Below, piece by piece: positions 17,815-27,544 of a DNA stretch of 64,000 bases. The position numbers were made by a program, and so were the translations under genes. Position 1 is the stretch's first letter, and each line of letters opens with the position of its first letter. Where the stretch lies: assembly GCF_024054195.1 (NCBI RefSeq), contig NZ_JAMXLB010000001.1:1374950-1438949 (forward strand), read 5' to 3'. Under the pieces are notes generated by a model, which was given only the letters and a program-made list of their open reading frames with translations, did no database searches and was not told the origin of the DNA. Origin of the DNA: Flavobacterium sp. NRK F7 (GTDB lineage: Bacteria > Bacteroidota > Bacteroidia > Flavobacteriales > Flavobacteriaceae).

Positions 17815-20055
17815 ATGTATAAAAATATAGCGTTATGGCTATTATTTTTCACTTCATTTCTATCTGCACAAGAAGAAATTAAAGGGAAAATTGTAGATGA
17901 AAATAACCAACCTCTTTTAGGTGCCAATGTATTTTGGCAAAACACAGCTACTGGAACCACTTCTGATATTGATGGTAATTTTACACTCAAAAAATCAAAT
18001 GAATCAGATAACCTTGTAGTAAGTTATATTGGTTACAAAACCAAAAAAATAACCATTACTTCTACAGATTTTTTAACCATTTCATTAGAAGCAGTTACGA
18101 ATTTAGAAGAAGTTACCGTATCAAAAACAAAAAAAAGTACGGAACATTCTAAATATCAAGTTACTAATGTGCAAACCATGGGTCAAAAAGAGTTGCTAAA
18201 AGCAGCTTGTTGTAATATATCTGAAAGTTTTAGCACCAATCCTTCTATAGATGTTAACTTCTCCGATGCTGTAACAGGAAATAAACAGATTAAAATGTTA
18301 GGATTAACGAGTCCTTATATATTAATAGCAGAAGAAAATATTCCTTCGGTACGTGGAGCTTCACAAGCTTACGGTTTGTCTTTTGTGCCTGGAACTTGGG
18401 TGGAAAGCATTCAAATTACTAAAGGTGCTGGAAGTGTTATTAATGGTTACGAGAGTATTTCTGGACAAATTAATTACGAGATTTTAAAGCCTGTAAACGA
18501 CATCCCTTTTTTCTTAAATGCTTATACAGGAATGGGAGGAAGGTATGAATTAAATGCTCATTTCAATCAGAAATATTCGGATAAATTGAGTTCTACTTTG
18601 TTTTTACATGGAAATACGAGACAAATTAAAAACGATATGAATGATGATGGTTTTTTAGATAATCCAATAGGAAAACAGATTAATGTTTTAAACCGTTGGC
18701 AATATAATGATGCTGAAAATGGTATAGTGAGTTTTTTGAATATCCGTTACATGAAGGATGAAAAGCAATCGGGTCAAGTTGACTTCAATCCAGATAGCGA
18801 TAAATTTACGACCAATGCTTGGGGAAGTGAAATCAATACGGAGAAAGTTGAAATTTCTAATAAAACAGGTTATGTGTTTCCAAACATGCCGTATCAAAGT
18901 ATTGGTTTTCAAAATTCATTTCAATCACACCAACAAGATTCTTATTTTGGTTTGAACCAATATAAAATTCATCAAAAAAGTTATTATTCTAATTTGTTAT
19001 TCAATTCGATTATATCAAATACCAAAAATAAATTTACTACAGGGCTGAATTTTTCCTATGATGCTTATGATGAAGCTGTAGCAGTAAATTTTGTGCGAGA
19101 TTTTTCAAGAATTGATAATTCGGTAGGTGCTTTTTTTGAATATACTTATGATAATTTAGACAATTTTAGTTTGGTTGCTGGAGCACGAGTAGATAATCAT
19201 AATAGATTGGGAACATTTATTACGCCTCGATTGCATTTACGCTATAATCCTTGGAAAGAGGCAGTGGTTAGAGCTTCTATTGGAAGAGGAAAAAGAGCAG
19301 CCAATATTTTTGCAGAAAACCAGCAATTGTTTGCTTCAAGTAGGGATTTTTCAATTCTTTCCAATGACGGAAAATTGTATGGATTAAATCCTGAAATTGC
19401 TTGGAATTATGGCGTAAGTTTCATTCAGTCTTTCAAATTATTTGGAGCAGAATCAGAAGTGGTTTTAGATTATTATAGAACCGATTTTGATAATCAAGCT
19501 GTAGTAGATGTAGATTTTAGCCCGCAACAAGTCTTGTTTTACAATTTAGAAGGAAAAAGTTTTGCCAATTCCTTTCAAGCGGAGTTTACCATTGAACCTT
19601 TCAAACATTTTAGTGTAAAAACCGCTTATAAATATTATGACGTACAATCCCAATATAAAACAGGGCAATTGCAGCGTGCCTTACAAGCGAAGCATCGTTT
19701 TTTTACCAATGTTTCTTTTGAAACGCATATTAAAGAAAAAGGGCAACAATGGAAATATGATGTCACTTATAATTGGTTAGGAGAGCAAAGACTGCCAAAT
19801 ACTACAACTAATTTACCAGAATATAAATTGTCTCCTTATGCTCCAGCTTTTGGAGTATTTAATGCTCAAATTACAAGAACTTTTTCAAGTGTATTTGAAG
19901 TATATGTAGGAGGAGAGAATATTGGTAATTACAAGCAAGACAATGCTATAGTAAGTGCTTCAAACCCTTTTGGGACCTATTTTGATAGTAGTATGATTTA
20001 TGGCCCAGTTTTTGGACAAATGTATTATGCAGGTTTGCGATTTAAAATAAAATAA
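17815..20055 (+). CDS. TonB-dependent receptor, probably for a heavy metal complex
   Basis: A 746-aa outer membrane receptor: signal peptide ending LSAQ (residue 18), a carboxypeptidase-regulatory-like domain (about 21-100, EIKGKIVDENNQPLLGANV), a plug (about 115-225) and a beta-barrel ending in the strand MYYAGLRFKIK. An unusual CC pair occurs in the plug (LKAACCNISESF, about residues 129-130), which fits a metal ligand. The gene lies between an HYC_CC_PP protein and an HMA-domain protein, so copper or a related metal is the most likely cargo. The C-terminal strand shows no TonB signalling domain. Confidence 0.83.
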   Translation: MYKNIALWLLFFTSFLSAQEEIKGKIVDENNQPLLGANVFWQNTATGTTSDIDGNFTLKKSNESDNLVVSYIGYKTKKITITSTDFLTISLEAVTNLEEVTVSKTKKSTEHSKYQVTNVQTMGQKELLKAACCNISESFSTNPSIDVNFSDAVTGNKQIKMLGLTSPYILIAEENIPSVRGASQAYGLSFVPGTWVESIQITKGAGSVINGYESISGQINYEILKPVNDIPFFLNAYTGMGGRYELNAHFNQKYSDKLSSTLFLHGNTRQIKNDMNDDGFLDNPIGKQINVLNRWQYNDAENGIVSFLNIRYMKDEKQSGQVDFNPDSDKFTTNAWGSEINTEKVEISNKTGYVFPNMPYQSIGFQNSFQSHQQDSYFGLNQYKIHQKSYYSNLLFNSIISNTKNKFTTGLNFSYDAYDEAVAVNFVRDFSRIDNSVGAFFEYTYDNLDNFSLVAGARVDNHNRLGTFITPRLHLRYNPWKEAVVRASIGRGKRAANIFAENQQLFASSRDFSILSNDGKLYGLNPEIAWNYGVSFIQSFKLFGAESEVVLDYYRTDFDNQAVVDVDFSPQQVLFYNLEGKSFANSFQAEFTIEPFKHFSVKTAYKYYDVQSQYKTGQLQRALQAKHRFFTNVSFETHIKEKGQQWKYDVTYNWLGEQRLPNTTTNLPEYKLSPYAPAFGVFNAQITRTFSSVFEVYVGGENIGNYKQDNAIVSASNPFGTYFDSSMIYGPVFGQMYYAGLRFKIK

Positions 20056-20075
20056 GTAACTTTAAAATAAAAAAA

Positions 20076-20420
20076 ATGAAAAAAATAATAATGCTTTTAT
20101 TGGTAAGTTTGTTAGCATTAACAAGCTTCTCTCAAGAAAAGAAAGACAAAAACAAAAAAGTAGAATTTGCGGTTAATGGCAATTGTGAAATGTGTAAAAA
20201 ACGAATTGAAAAAGCGGCTTTTTCGGTTAAAGGTGTAAAAAGTGCAGACTGGCATATTGAACATAAAGATTTGCATTTAATCATAGATGAAAATAAATGT
20301 TCGGTTGTAGATGTGCAAAAGGCTGTTGCAAAAGCAGGTCATGATGCAGGTAAAGTGAAAGCAACTGACGAAGATTACAATCAATTACATGGTTGTTGTC
20401 AGTATGAAAGAAAAGAATAA
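20076..20420 (+). CDS. Secreted heavy-metal-associated (HMA) domain protein
   Basis: A 114-aa exported protein with signal peptide (1-20, FSQ) and one HMA domain (about 30-95). The metal motif is the C-x-x-C pair Cys37/Cys40 in NGNCEMCKKR, as in copper chaperones of the Atx1/CopZ type. A second CC pair lies near the C-terminus (HGCCQYE). It follows the TonB receptor by 20 bp and closes the operon before a strong terminator. It probably binds Cu or another soft metal in the periplasm after uptake or during detoxification; the metal itself is inferred. Confidence 0.82.
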   Translation: MKKIIMLLLVSLLALTSFSQEKKDKNKKVEFAVNGNCEMCKKRIEKAAFSVKGVKSADWHIEHKDLHLIIDENKCSVVDVQKAVAKAGHDAGKVKATDEDYNQLHGCCQYERKE

Positions 20421-20422
20421 AT

Positions 20423-20457
20423 AAAAAAAACCGATTAGAATTCTAATCGGTTTTTTT
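20423..20457. terminator. Bidirectional terminator between the HMA gene and groEL
   Basis: A near-perfect palindrome centred on GAATTC with AACCGATTA arms and A- and T-runs on both sides. It sits between two convergent genes and can serve both. Confidence 0.85.
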
Positions 20458-20475
20458 GTTATATAAATTATTTTA

Positions 20476-22427
<1,952 letters not shown>

Positions 22428-22514
22428 ATTTTTTAAAATTTTAAATTAGTATTTGTTTGCTACTTTTTTTTCAGAAATTGTGCCAAAATCAATTTGTGCC
22501 AATTTTACTGAAAT

Positions 22515-22546
22515 AAAAATGCCAGCACTGACAGGCTGGCATTTTT
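22515..22546 (-). terminator. Rho-independent terminator after secG
   Basis: A 12-bp perfect stem (AAAAATGCCAGC at 22515-22526 with its complement at 22535-22546) with an 8-nt loop, followed on the minus strand by a U tract. It divides the miaB-secG operon from groES-groEL. Confidence 0.82.
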
Positions 22547-22564
22547 ATAATCTTATCTACTATA

Positions 22565-22924
22565 TTATTTAGAAGTTTCTTCTGTTTTTGCAGGAGTTTG
22601 AGCTTCAACTGGAGTTGCTTGAGGTGTGGTAGGAATCGTAGTTTGTGTTGGAACATTTACATCTTCATCACCTAAAACTTTAGATCCATTAGTACCGCTT
22701 CCACTAAAAGCTAAAGAGGATAATAAAATAAGTGCAATAAGAATTCCACCTAAAGTCCATGTACTTTTATCTAAAAAGTCAGTCGTTTTTTGTACACCAC
22801 CTAATTGTTGAGAACCACCTAATGATGATGATAAACCTCCACCTTTAGGATTTTGTACCATGATAGCTAAAATTAATAAAAAGCAAACGATTGTTATTGC
22901 AATTAAAAAACCTGTGAATCCCAT
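22565..22924 (-). CDS. secG: Preprotein translocase subunit SecG
   Basis: SecG is the small accessory subunit of the SecYEG channel. The 119-aa protein has two transmembrane helices (about 1-20 and 50-72) flanking the conserved cytosolic loop NPKGGGLSSSLGG (about 25-37), and a Thr/Pro-rich C-terminal tail typical of Bacteroidota. It follows the TPR gene by 3 bp. The start MGFTGFLIAITIVCF fits the family. Confidence 0.92.
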   Translation of the reverse strand: MGFTGFLIAITIVCFLLILAIMVQNPKGGGLSSSLGGSQQLGGVQKTTDFLDKSTWTLGGILIALILLSSLAFSGSGTNGSKVLGDEDVNVPTQTTIPTTPQATPVEAQTPAKTEETSK

Positions 22925-22927
22925 AAT

Positions 22928-23962
22928 CTAATTATTATTTTGTTGTAAATCTTTTATATCTTTAATTCGGTTTGCAAAGAAACTACTTTTTTCTGGATAT
23001 TTCAAAATTAAAATTTCATAAGCTTGTATTGCTTTCTGATATTTTTTTTGTTCTAAGTATATTTTGGCCAAAGTTTCCGTCATTAAATGGGTGGGCTCTT
23101 CTATACTTTTGCTTATATTTAAAGGTGTTGCGACTATTTCTTTAACAGGTGAAATTTTTGGATTTAACTCAATAAAGCGATCGATAATATCTATCTTTTT
23201 TAATTTTTCATCCTCTTTTTCATCCTCTTTGACTACTGTTTTTTCTTCAATTTCTCTTTCTATTGGTGTAAATTTTGTCAGTTGTAACCATTCTTGAAAG
23301 GAGTGCTTTTCACTTTGATTGAAATCTAACGGTTTACCAATCTCTAATTTTTCTTCTAAAATCGTACTATCTTCTGTTATGTTTTCTTCCGAATTACTTT
23401 CTTCTGAAATAGTATTTACGTTTGTATCAATGTTCTTTTCAATGAAACTTTCAGTTACATTCTCATTTGTAACTGCTTCTTTTGTTGCAATTTCTAATGC
23501 AGTTTCATAAGGAATTGTTTCCTCTTCTAATGGTTGTGATAGTTCTTCTGTTTTCTCTTCAACAGGTTTTAGTATGTCTTCTTTTATTTTCTCTGTGTTT
23601 TCTACTTCTTGTTCTATATTTTCTACAGTGTCTTCATATATAGGAGTTAATACTAAACTATCGGTAACCGTAATGTTGTGTATAAGCGCCTCTTTGTTTT
23701 CTATATGATTTTTTTGAAGTGTAGCAAATTGTTGTGAAGTAATAAAATCAAAAAGAATACTTCTGTCATGTGTGTGCGCAGCAGTTTTTTTTAATTCATA
23801 ATTATATCTGAAACTTTCTTGATTGTATAAGCCTTTCAAATGTAAGGCTCTTGCACTTTGAAAAAAGGGAAATTGTTGTAATATAATTTCTAAGGCCATT
23901 GTCTGTTTGTCATTAATGGCGTGAGGTTTGTTTAAAAGATATGTTAAGTCGTTTGTATTCAA
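22928..23962 (-). CDS. TPR-like protein with a long acidic linker, in the lptE-secG operon
   Basis: A 344-aa cytoplasmic protein without signal peptide. Residues about 1-100 are helical, about 100-260 are a Glu/Thr-rich, probably disordered region, and about 285-335 resemble a tetratricopeptide repeat (KIYLEQKKYQKAIQAYEILILKYPEKSSFFANRI). The gene lies between lptE and secG with spacings of 15 and 3 bp, an order seen in many flavobacteria. TPR proteins mediate protein contacts; the partner is unknown. Confidence 0.7.
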   Translation of the reverse strand: MNTNDLTYLLNKPHAINDKQTMALEIILQQFPFFQSARALHLKGLYNQESFRYNYELKKTAAHTHDRSILFDFITSQQFATLQKNHIENKEALIHNITVTDSLVLTPIYEDTVENIEQEVENTEKIKEDILKPVEEKTEELSQPLEEETIPYETALEIATKEAVTNENVTESFIEKNIDTNVNTISEESNSEENITEDSTILEEKLEIGKPLDFNQSEKHSFQEWLQLTKFTPIEREIEEKTVVKEDEKEDEKLKKIDIIDRFIELNPKISPVKEIVATPLNISKSIEEPTHLMTETLAKIYLEQKKYQKAIQAYEILILKYPEKSSFFANRIKDIKDLQQNNN

Positions 23963-23977
23963 TTGTATAATGTTATT

Positions 23978-24481
23978 TTACCATTTGGCTAGCGATTCAT
24001 TAAAAACGTCCTGCGTTATTCGAGTAAAAATTTCATCTAAAGCAGTTGTTAAACGACTACCTGTCATTTGTTCGTTAGCTGGATAATCATGATAAAAAGA
24101 GAAACGTTTTTCAAAATCATCCTCTTCTTTATTCTTATTAGAGAAACGAACCATGACAGAAATGGTCAATCGGTTTTGAGCGGCTCTTTGATCGGCAGTA
24201 GCTGTCATAGGGGTAATACGATACTCTGTGATTTCCCCTTCGTATAATAATTCTCCACCTTGAGAAACTAAATTCAAGTTGGTTTGATTCTGAATAATTT
24301 CCTGTAAAGCCAAAGTAAAGGTTCTCTCAATACCAGGCTCTACTAAATCGGCTGTATTTTGAAAATAATTGACTTGGAAAGTCTTAGCGTCTATTGGTGC
24401 TGTTCCAGTAAAATTATAATATTTACAGCTACTAACCGTAATAAATAAGAAGAAAACTATTATTTTTAAAAAAGATTTCAT
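23978..24481 (-). CDS. lptE: LptE-like outer membrane lipoprotein
   Basis: A 167-aa lipoprotein with lipobox Cys19 (TVSSCKYYNF). Family features of the Bacteroidota LptE group are seen: the early YYNFTGTAP segment, a FxVNYF strand, and a C-terminal ALDEIFTRITQDVFNESLAKW helix. LptE plugs and supports the LptD barrel that inserts lipopolysaccharide into the outer leaflet. The ATG directly follows the upstream stop, which indicates coupling to the sigma-54 activator gene. No lptD is present in the window. Confidence 0.8.
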   Translation of the reverse strand: MKSFLKIIVFFLFITVSSCKYYNFTGTAPIDAKTFQVNYFQNTADLVEPGIERTFTLALQEIIQNQTNLNLVSQGGELLYEGEITEYRITPMTATADQRAAQNRLTISVMVRFSNKNKEEDDFEKRFSFYHDYPANEQMTGSRLTTALDEIFTRITQDVFNESLAKW

Positions 24482-25750
24482 TTATAAATCGTATTGTTTG
24501 ATTTTTCTATATAACGTTCGTTCAGAAATTCCCAATTCATCGGCAGCCGCTTTTCTTTTGCCTTTGTTACGTTCCAATGATTTTTTGATTAATTCAATTT
24601 CTTTGGCTTCTAAACTTAAGGTTTCCTCTTCTTCCACCGTTTCCGCAAAAAGATAATTTTCATCATCTTCTAAATCTTGATCGTCAAAACGTTCTTGTGT
24701 GATTTGATTTGGAACTGGAATTATTTCTGATTTTGCTTCTTTTTCAAAGATAACATTTTCGTCATTTTGACCATAAATCCTTTGGATTAAATTTTTATTT
24801 GCTTCTTGCACTTTAGTAGTGCCATTTTGCATTAATTCTAAGGTTAACTTTTTCAAATCATTCAAATCCGCTTTCATATCAAAAAGGACTTTGTATAGGA
24901 TTTCCCTTTCATTACTAAAGTCATTTTCGCTCTTTTTGTTGTTGATTACGGATGGTAAATTGTTTCCTTCAGAAGGTAAGTAATGTTGTAAAGTTTGAAT
25001 GCTAATATCTCTTTTAGTCTCCAAAACCGATATTTGCTCGGCAATGTTTCTTAATTGACGAATATTTCCGCTCCATCTATAACGAATTAAATAAGCAACT
25101 GCTTCATCTGTTAGTTTTATAGGAGGCATTTTATATTTGTGTGCAAAATCAGATGAAAACTTTCGAAATAGAATATGAATATCTTCTTTTCTGTCACGTA
25201 AAGGAGGAAGTTGTATTTCAACGGTGCTCAATCTATAATATAAATCTTCTCTGAATTTTCCTTTTTCAATCGCATCAAACATGTTTACATTAGTAGCAGC
25301 CACGATTCTTACGTTCGTTTTTTGAACTTGGGAAGAACCTACTTTGATAAATTCTCCATTTTCTAAAACACGTAGTAAACGAACTTGCGTAGTTAAAGGG
25401 AGTTCACCTACTTCATCTAAAAAAATTGTTCCACCATCTGCCACTTCAAAATAACCTTCACGAGTGGCTGTAGCACCAGTAAAAGCTCCTTTTTCATGTC
25501 CGAAAAGTTCGCTATCAATCGTTCCTTCAGGAATAGCACCACAGTTTACGGCAATGTATTTACCGTGTTTTCTATGTGAAAGAGAATGAATTATTTTTGG
25601 AATACTTTCTTTACCAACACCACTTTCTCCTGTAACCAATACCGAAATATCAGTTGGAGCAACTTGAATGGCTTTTTCAATGGAACGATTGAGTTTTGGA
25701 TCGTTACCAATAATTTCAAACCGTTGTTTTATGGCTTGTACTGTTTCCAT
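24482..25750 (-). CDS. Sigma-54-interacting transcriptional activator without receiver domain
   Basis: A 422-aa AAA+ enhancer-binding protein. The central domain starts almost at the N-terminus: Walker A GESGVGKE (about residues 40-47), the sigma-54 contact loop GAFTGA (about 89-94), Walker B TIFLDE (about 109-114) and the R-finger region. A spacer (about 265-370) is rich in acidic and Gln residues. The C-terminal helix-turn-helix of the Fis type is clear (RKAAADELGISERTLYRKIKQ). There is no receiver, GAF or PAS domain, so its activity must be set by something other than phosphorylation, or it is constitutively active. Its conserved place in the miaB-lptE-secG operon suggests an envelope role. 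Confidence 0.88.
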   Translation of the reverse strand: METVQAIKQRFEIIGNDPKLNRSIEKAIQVAPTDISVLVTGESGVGKESIPKIIHSLSHRKHGKYIAVNCGAIPEGTIDSELFGHEKGAFTGATATREGYFEVADGGTIFLDEVGELPLTTQVRLLRVLENGEFIKVGSSQVQKTNVRIVAATNVNMFDAIEKGKFREDLYYRLSTVEIQLPPLRDRKEDIHILFRKFSSDFAHKYKMPPIKLTDEAVAYLIRYRWSGNIRQLRNIAEQISVLETKRDISIQTLQHYLPSEGNNLPSVINNKKSENDFSNEREILYKVLFDMKADLNDLKKLTLELMQNGTTKVQEANKNLIQRIYGQNDENVIFEKEAKSEIIPVPNQITQERFDDQDLEDDENYLFAETVEEEETLSLEAKEIELIKKSLERNKGKRKAAADELGISERTLYRKIKQYDL

Positions 25751-25850
25751 GTTTTTTCTTTGTTTAAAAGTTTAAAAGTTTAAAGTTTTAAAGTTGTTTT
25801 GATTCTAAATGAAACAACTTTAAACCATATTAAACCATATTAAACAATTT

Positions 25851-27302
25851 TTAAGCTTGCATTATTTCTGAATAACCTACAGCTTCTCCTATTAATGTAG
25901 CTGCTGTACAATCTGTAATTTTTACATTAACAAAATCACCAGGTTTGTAATTTCCTTTTGGGAAAACCACTACTGTGTTTTGAGAATTTCTGCCTGACCA
26001 ATGTTCGTTTGAACGTTTCGAGTCTTTTTCAACTAAAACTTCTACAGTCTGACCCACAAATCTTTGTGTTTTTTCTAAAGCGTGTACTTGTTGTAAATCT
26101 ACAATTTCGGTAAGTCTGCGTTTTTTAACTTCATCTGCTACATCGTCTTCCATTTTACGAGCTGCCATTGTTCCTGGTCTTTCTGAATAAGCAAACATAA
26201 AACCAAAGTCATATTTTACATATTCCATTAAAGAAAGTGTATCTTGATGATCTTCTTCCGTTTCTGTCGGGAAACCAGTTATCATATCTTGAGATAAAGA
26301 AATATCTGGAATGATTCTTTTAATGTTGTCAATCAACGCCATATATTCCTCACGCGTATGTTGACGATTCATTTCTTTTAAGATTCTCGTACTTCCAGAT
26401 TGAACTGGTAAATGGATATATTTACAAATATTATGATGTTTTGCCATTACTTCAATAACTTCCACATGCATGTCTTGCGGGTTGGAAGTAGAAAAACGAA
26501 AACGCATTTTAGGAAATTGAGTCGCACATAGATCTAGTAATTGAGCAAAATCTACAGCAGTTGCTTTTTGCATTTCTGTAGCTTTTACAAAATCTTTTTT
26601 CAAACCACCACCATACCATAAATAACTGTCTACATTTTGTCCTAATAAAGTAACTTCTTTAAAGCCTTTGTTCCATAAATCTTGGATTTCATCTAAAATA
26701 CTTTGAGGTTCTCTACTTCTTTCACGTCCTCTAGTAAATGGAACCACACAAAAAGTACACATGTTGTCGCATCCACGAGTGATAGAAACAAATGCTGTTA
26801 CTCCATTAGAGTTCAATCGAACAGGAGCAATATCTCCATAAGTTTCTTCTTTGGATAAAATAACATTAATGGCATCTCTACCGTCTTCTACATCTTTTAG
26901 AAGGTTTGGAATGTCTTTATATGCATCTGGTCCTACAACCATATCTACAATTTTCTCTTCTTCAAGGAATTTATCTTTCAAGCGTTCGGCCATACAGCCA
27001 AGAACCCCCACTTTCATGCTAGGATTGATTTTCTTTACCGCATTGTATTTTTCTAAACGCTTTCGGATGGTTTGCTCCGCTTTATCTCGGATGGAGCATG
27101 TGTTTACTAATACTAAATCTGCTTCTTCTAGATTTTGAGTGGTATTGTATCCTTGGTTAACTAATATTGAAGCTACAATTTCACTATCAGAAAAATTCAT
27201 CTGACAACCATAACTTTCTATAAAAAGTTTTTTTGCATTTCCTTCTTTTTGTTCTAAAACCAGACTTGTGCCTTGTTTGTTTTCTTCAATTATCTTCTCC
27301 AT
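25851..27302 (-). CDS. miaB: tRNA-2-methylthio-N6-dimethylallyladenosine synthase MiaB
   Basis: MiaB adds the 2-methylthio group to i6A37 of tRNAs that read U-starting codons. It is a radical SAM enzyme with two Fe-S clusters. Visible parts: N-terminal UPF0004 domain with Cys33 in SYGCQMN and two further Cys (NTCSIRD, GCMAER), the radical SAM motif RGCDNMCTFC, and a C-terminal TRAM domain (about 415-480). Its length of 483 aa is normal. It leads a long operon and has a strong promoter match upstream. Confidence 0.96.
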   Translation of the reverse strand: MEKIIEENKQGTSLVLEQKEGNAKKLFIESYGCQMNFSDSEIVASILVNQGYNTTQNLEEADLVLVNTCSIRDKAEQTIRKRLEKYNAVKKINPSMKVGVLGCMAERLKDKFLEEEKIVDMVVGPDAYKDIPNLLKDVEDGRDAINVILSKEETYGDIAPVRLNSNGVTAFVSITRGCDNMCTFCVVPFTRGRERSREPQSILDEIQDLWNKGFKEVTLLGQNVDSYLWYGGGLKKDFVKATEMQKATAVDFAQLLDLCATQFPKMRFRFSTSNPQDMHVEVIEVMAKHHNICKYIHLPVQSGSTRILKEMNRQHTREEYMALIDNIKRIIPDISLSQDMITGFPTETEEDHQDTLSLMEYVKYDFGFMFAYSERPGTMAARKMEDDVADEVKKRRLTEIVDLQQVHALEKTQRFVGQTVEVLVEKDSKRSNEHWSGRNSQNTVVVFPKGNYKPGDFVNVKITDCTAATLIGEAVGYSEIMQA

Positions 27303-27340
27303 AATAGATATTCTGTAATTTCAATACAAATTTCAAGCAG

Positions 27341-27372
27341 CAAAGATAATACTAAATTATAAATTCTGACAA
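27341..27372 (-). promoter_or_regulatory. Promoter of the miaB operon
   Basis: On the minus strand, TTG (27372-27370), a 21-bp spacer and TATCTTTG (27348-27341) form a full Bacteroidota promoter. The predicted start site is about 33 bp before the miaB ATG. Confidence 0.65.
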
Positions 27373-27497
27373 GATGTCATATTTACTTTAACAAAAATAT
27401 AATTGGATTTGTTTTCGAATTCCTTTTTGTCTTAGTTTTAAAGTAGTTTTTGGAACAAATTTTAAATTTAATTTTTTTTTAAATAGATCATTAAAAC

Positions 27498-27526
27498 TTG
27501 AAATTTAAAAAAAACTCCTACTTTTG
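27498..27526 (+). promoter_or_regulatory. Promoter of topA
   Basis: TTG (27498-27500), an 18-bp spacer and TACTTTTG (27519-27526) fit the Bacteroidota consensus exactly. Because the -7 element overlaps the TTG at 27524, that upstream in-frame TTG cannot be the start codon, which supports the ATG at 27545. Confidence 0.7.
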
Positions 27527-27544
27527 TCCCAAATAAAATTGATA

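Noticed and set aside
22428..22514. A sigma-54-like TTGGCAC stretch upstream of groES on the minus strand
   Set aside because: The -24 half is similar, but the -12 GC is not at the required distance, so it does not fulfil the consensus.
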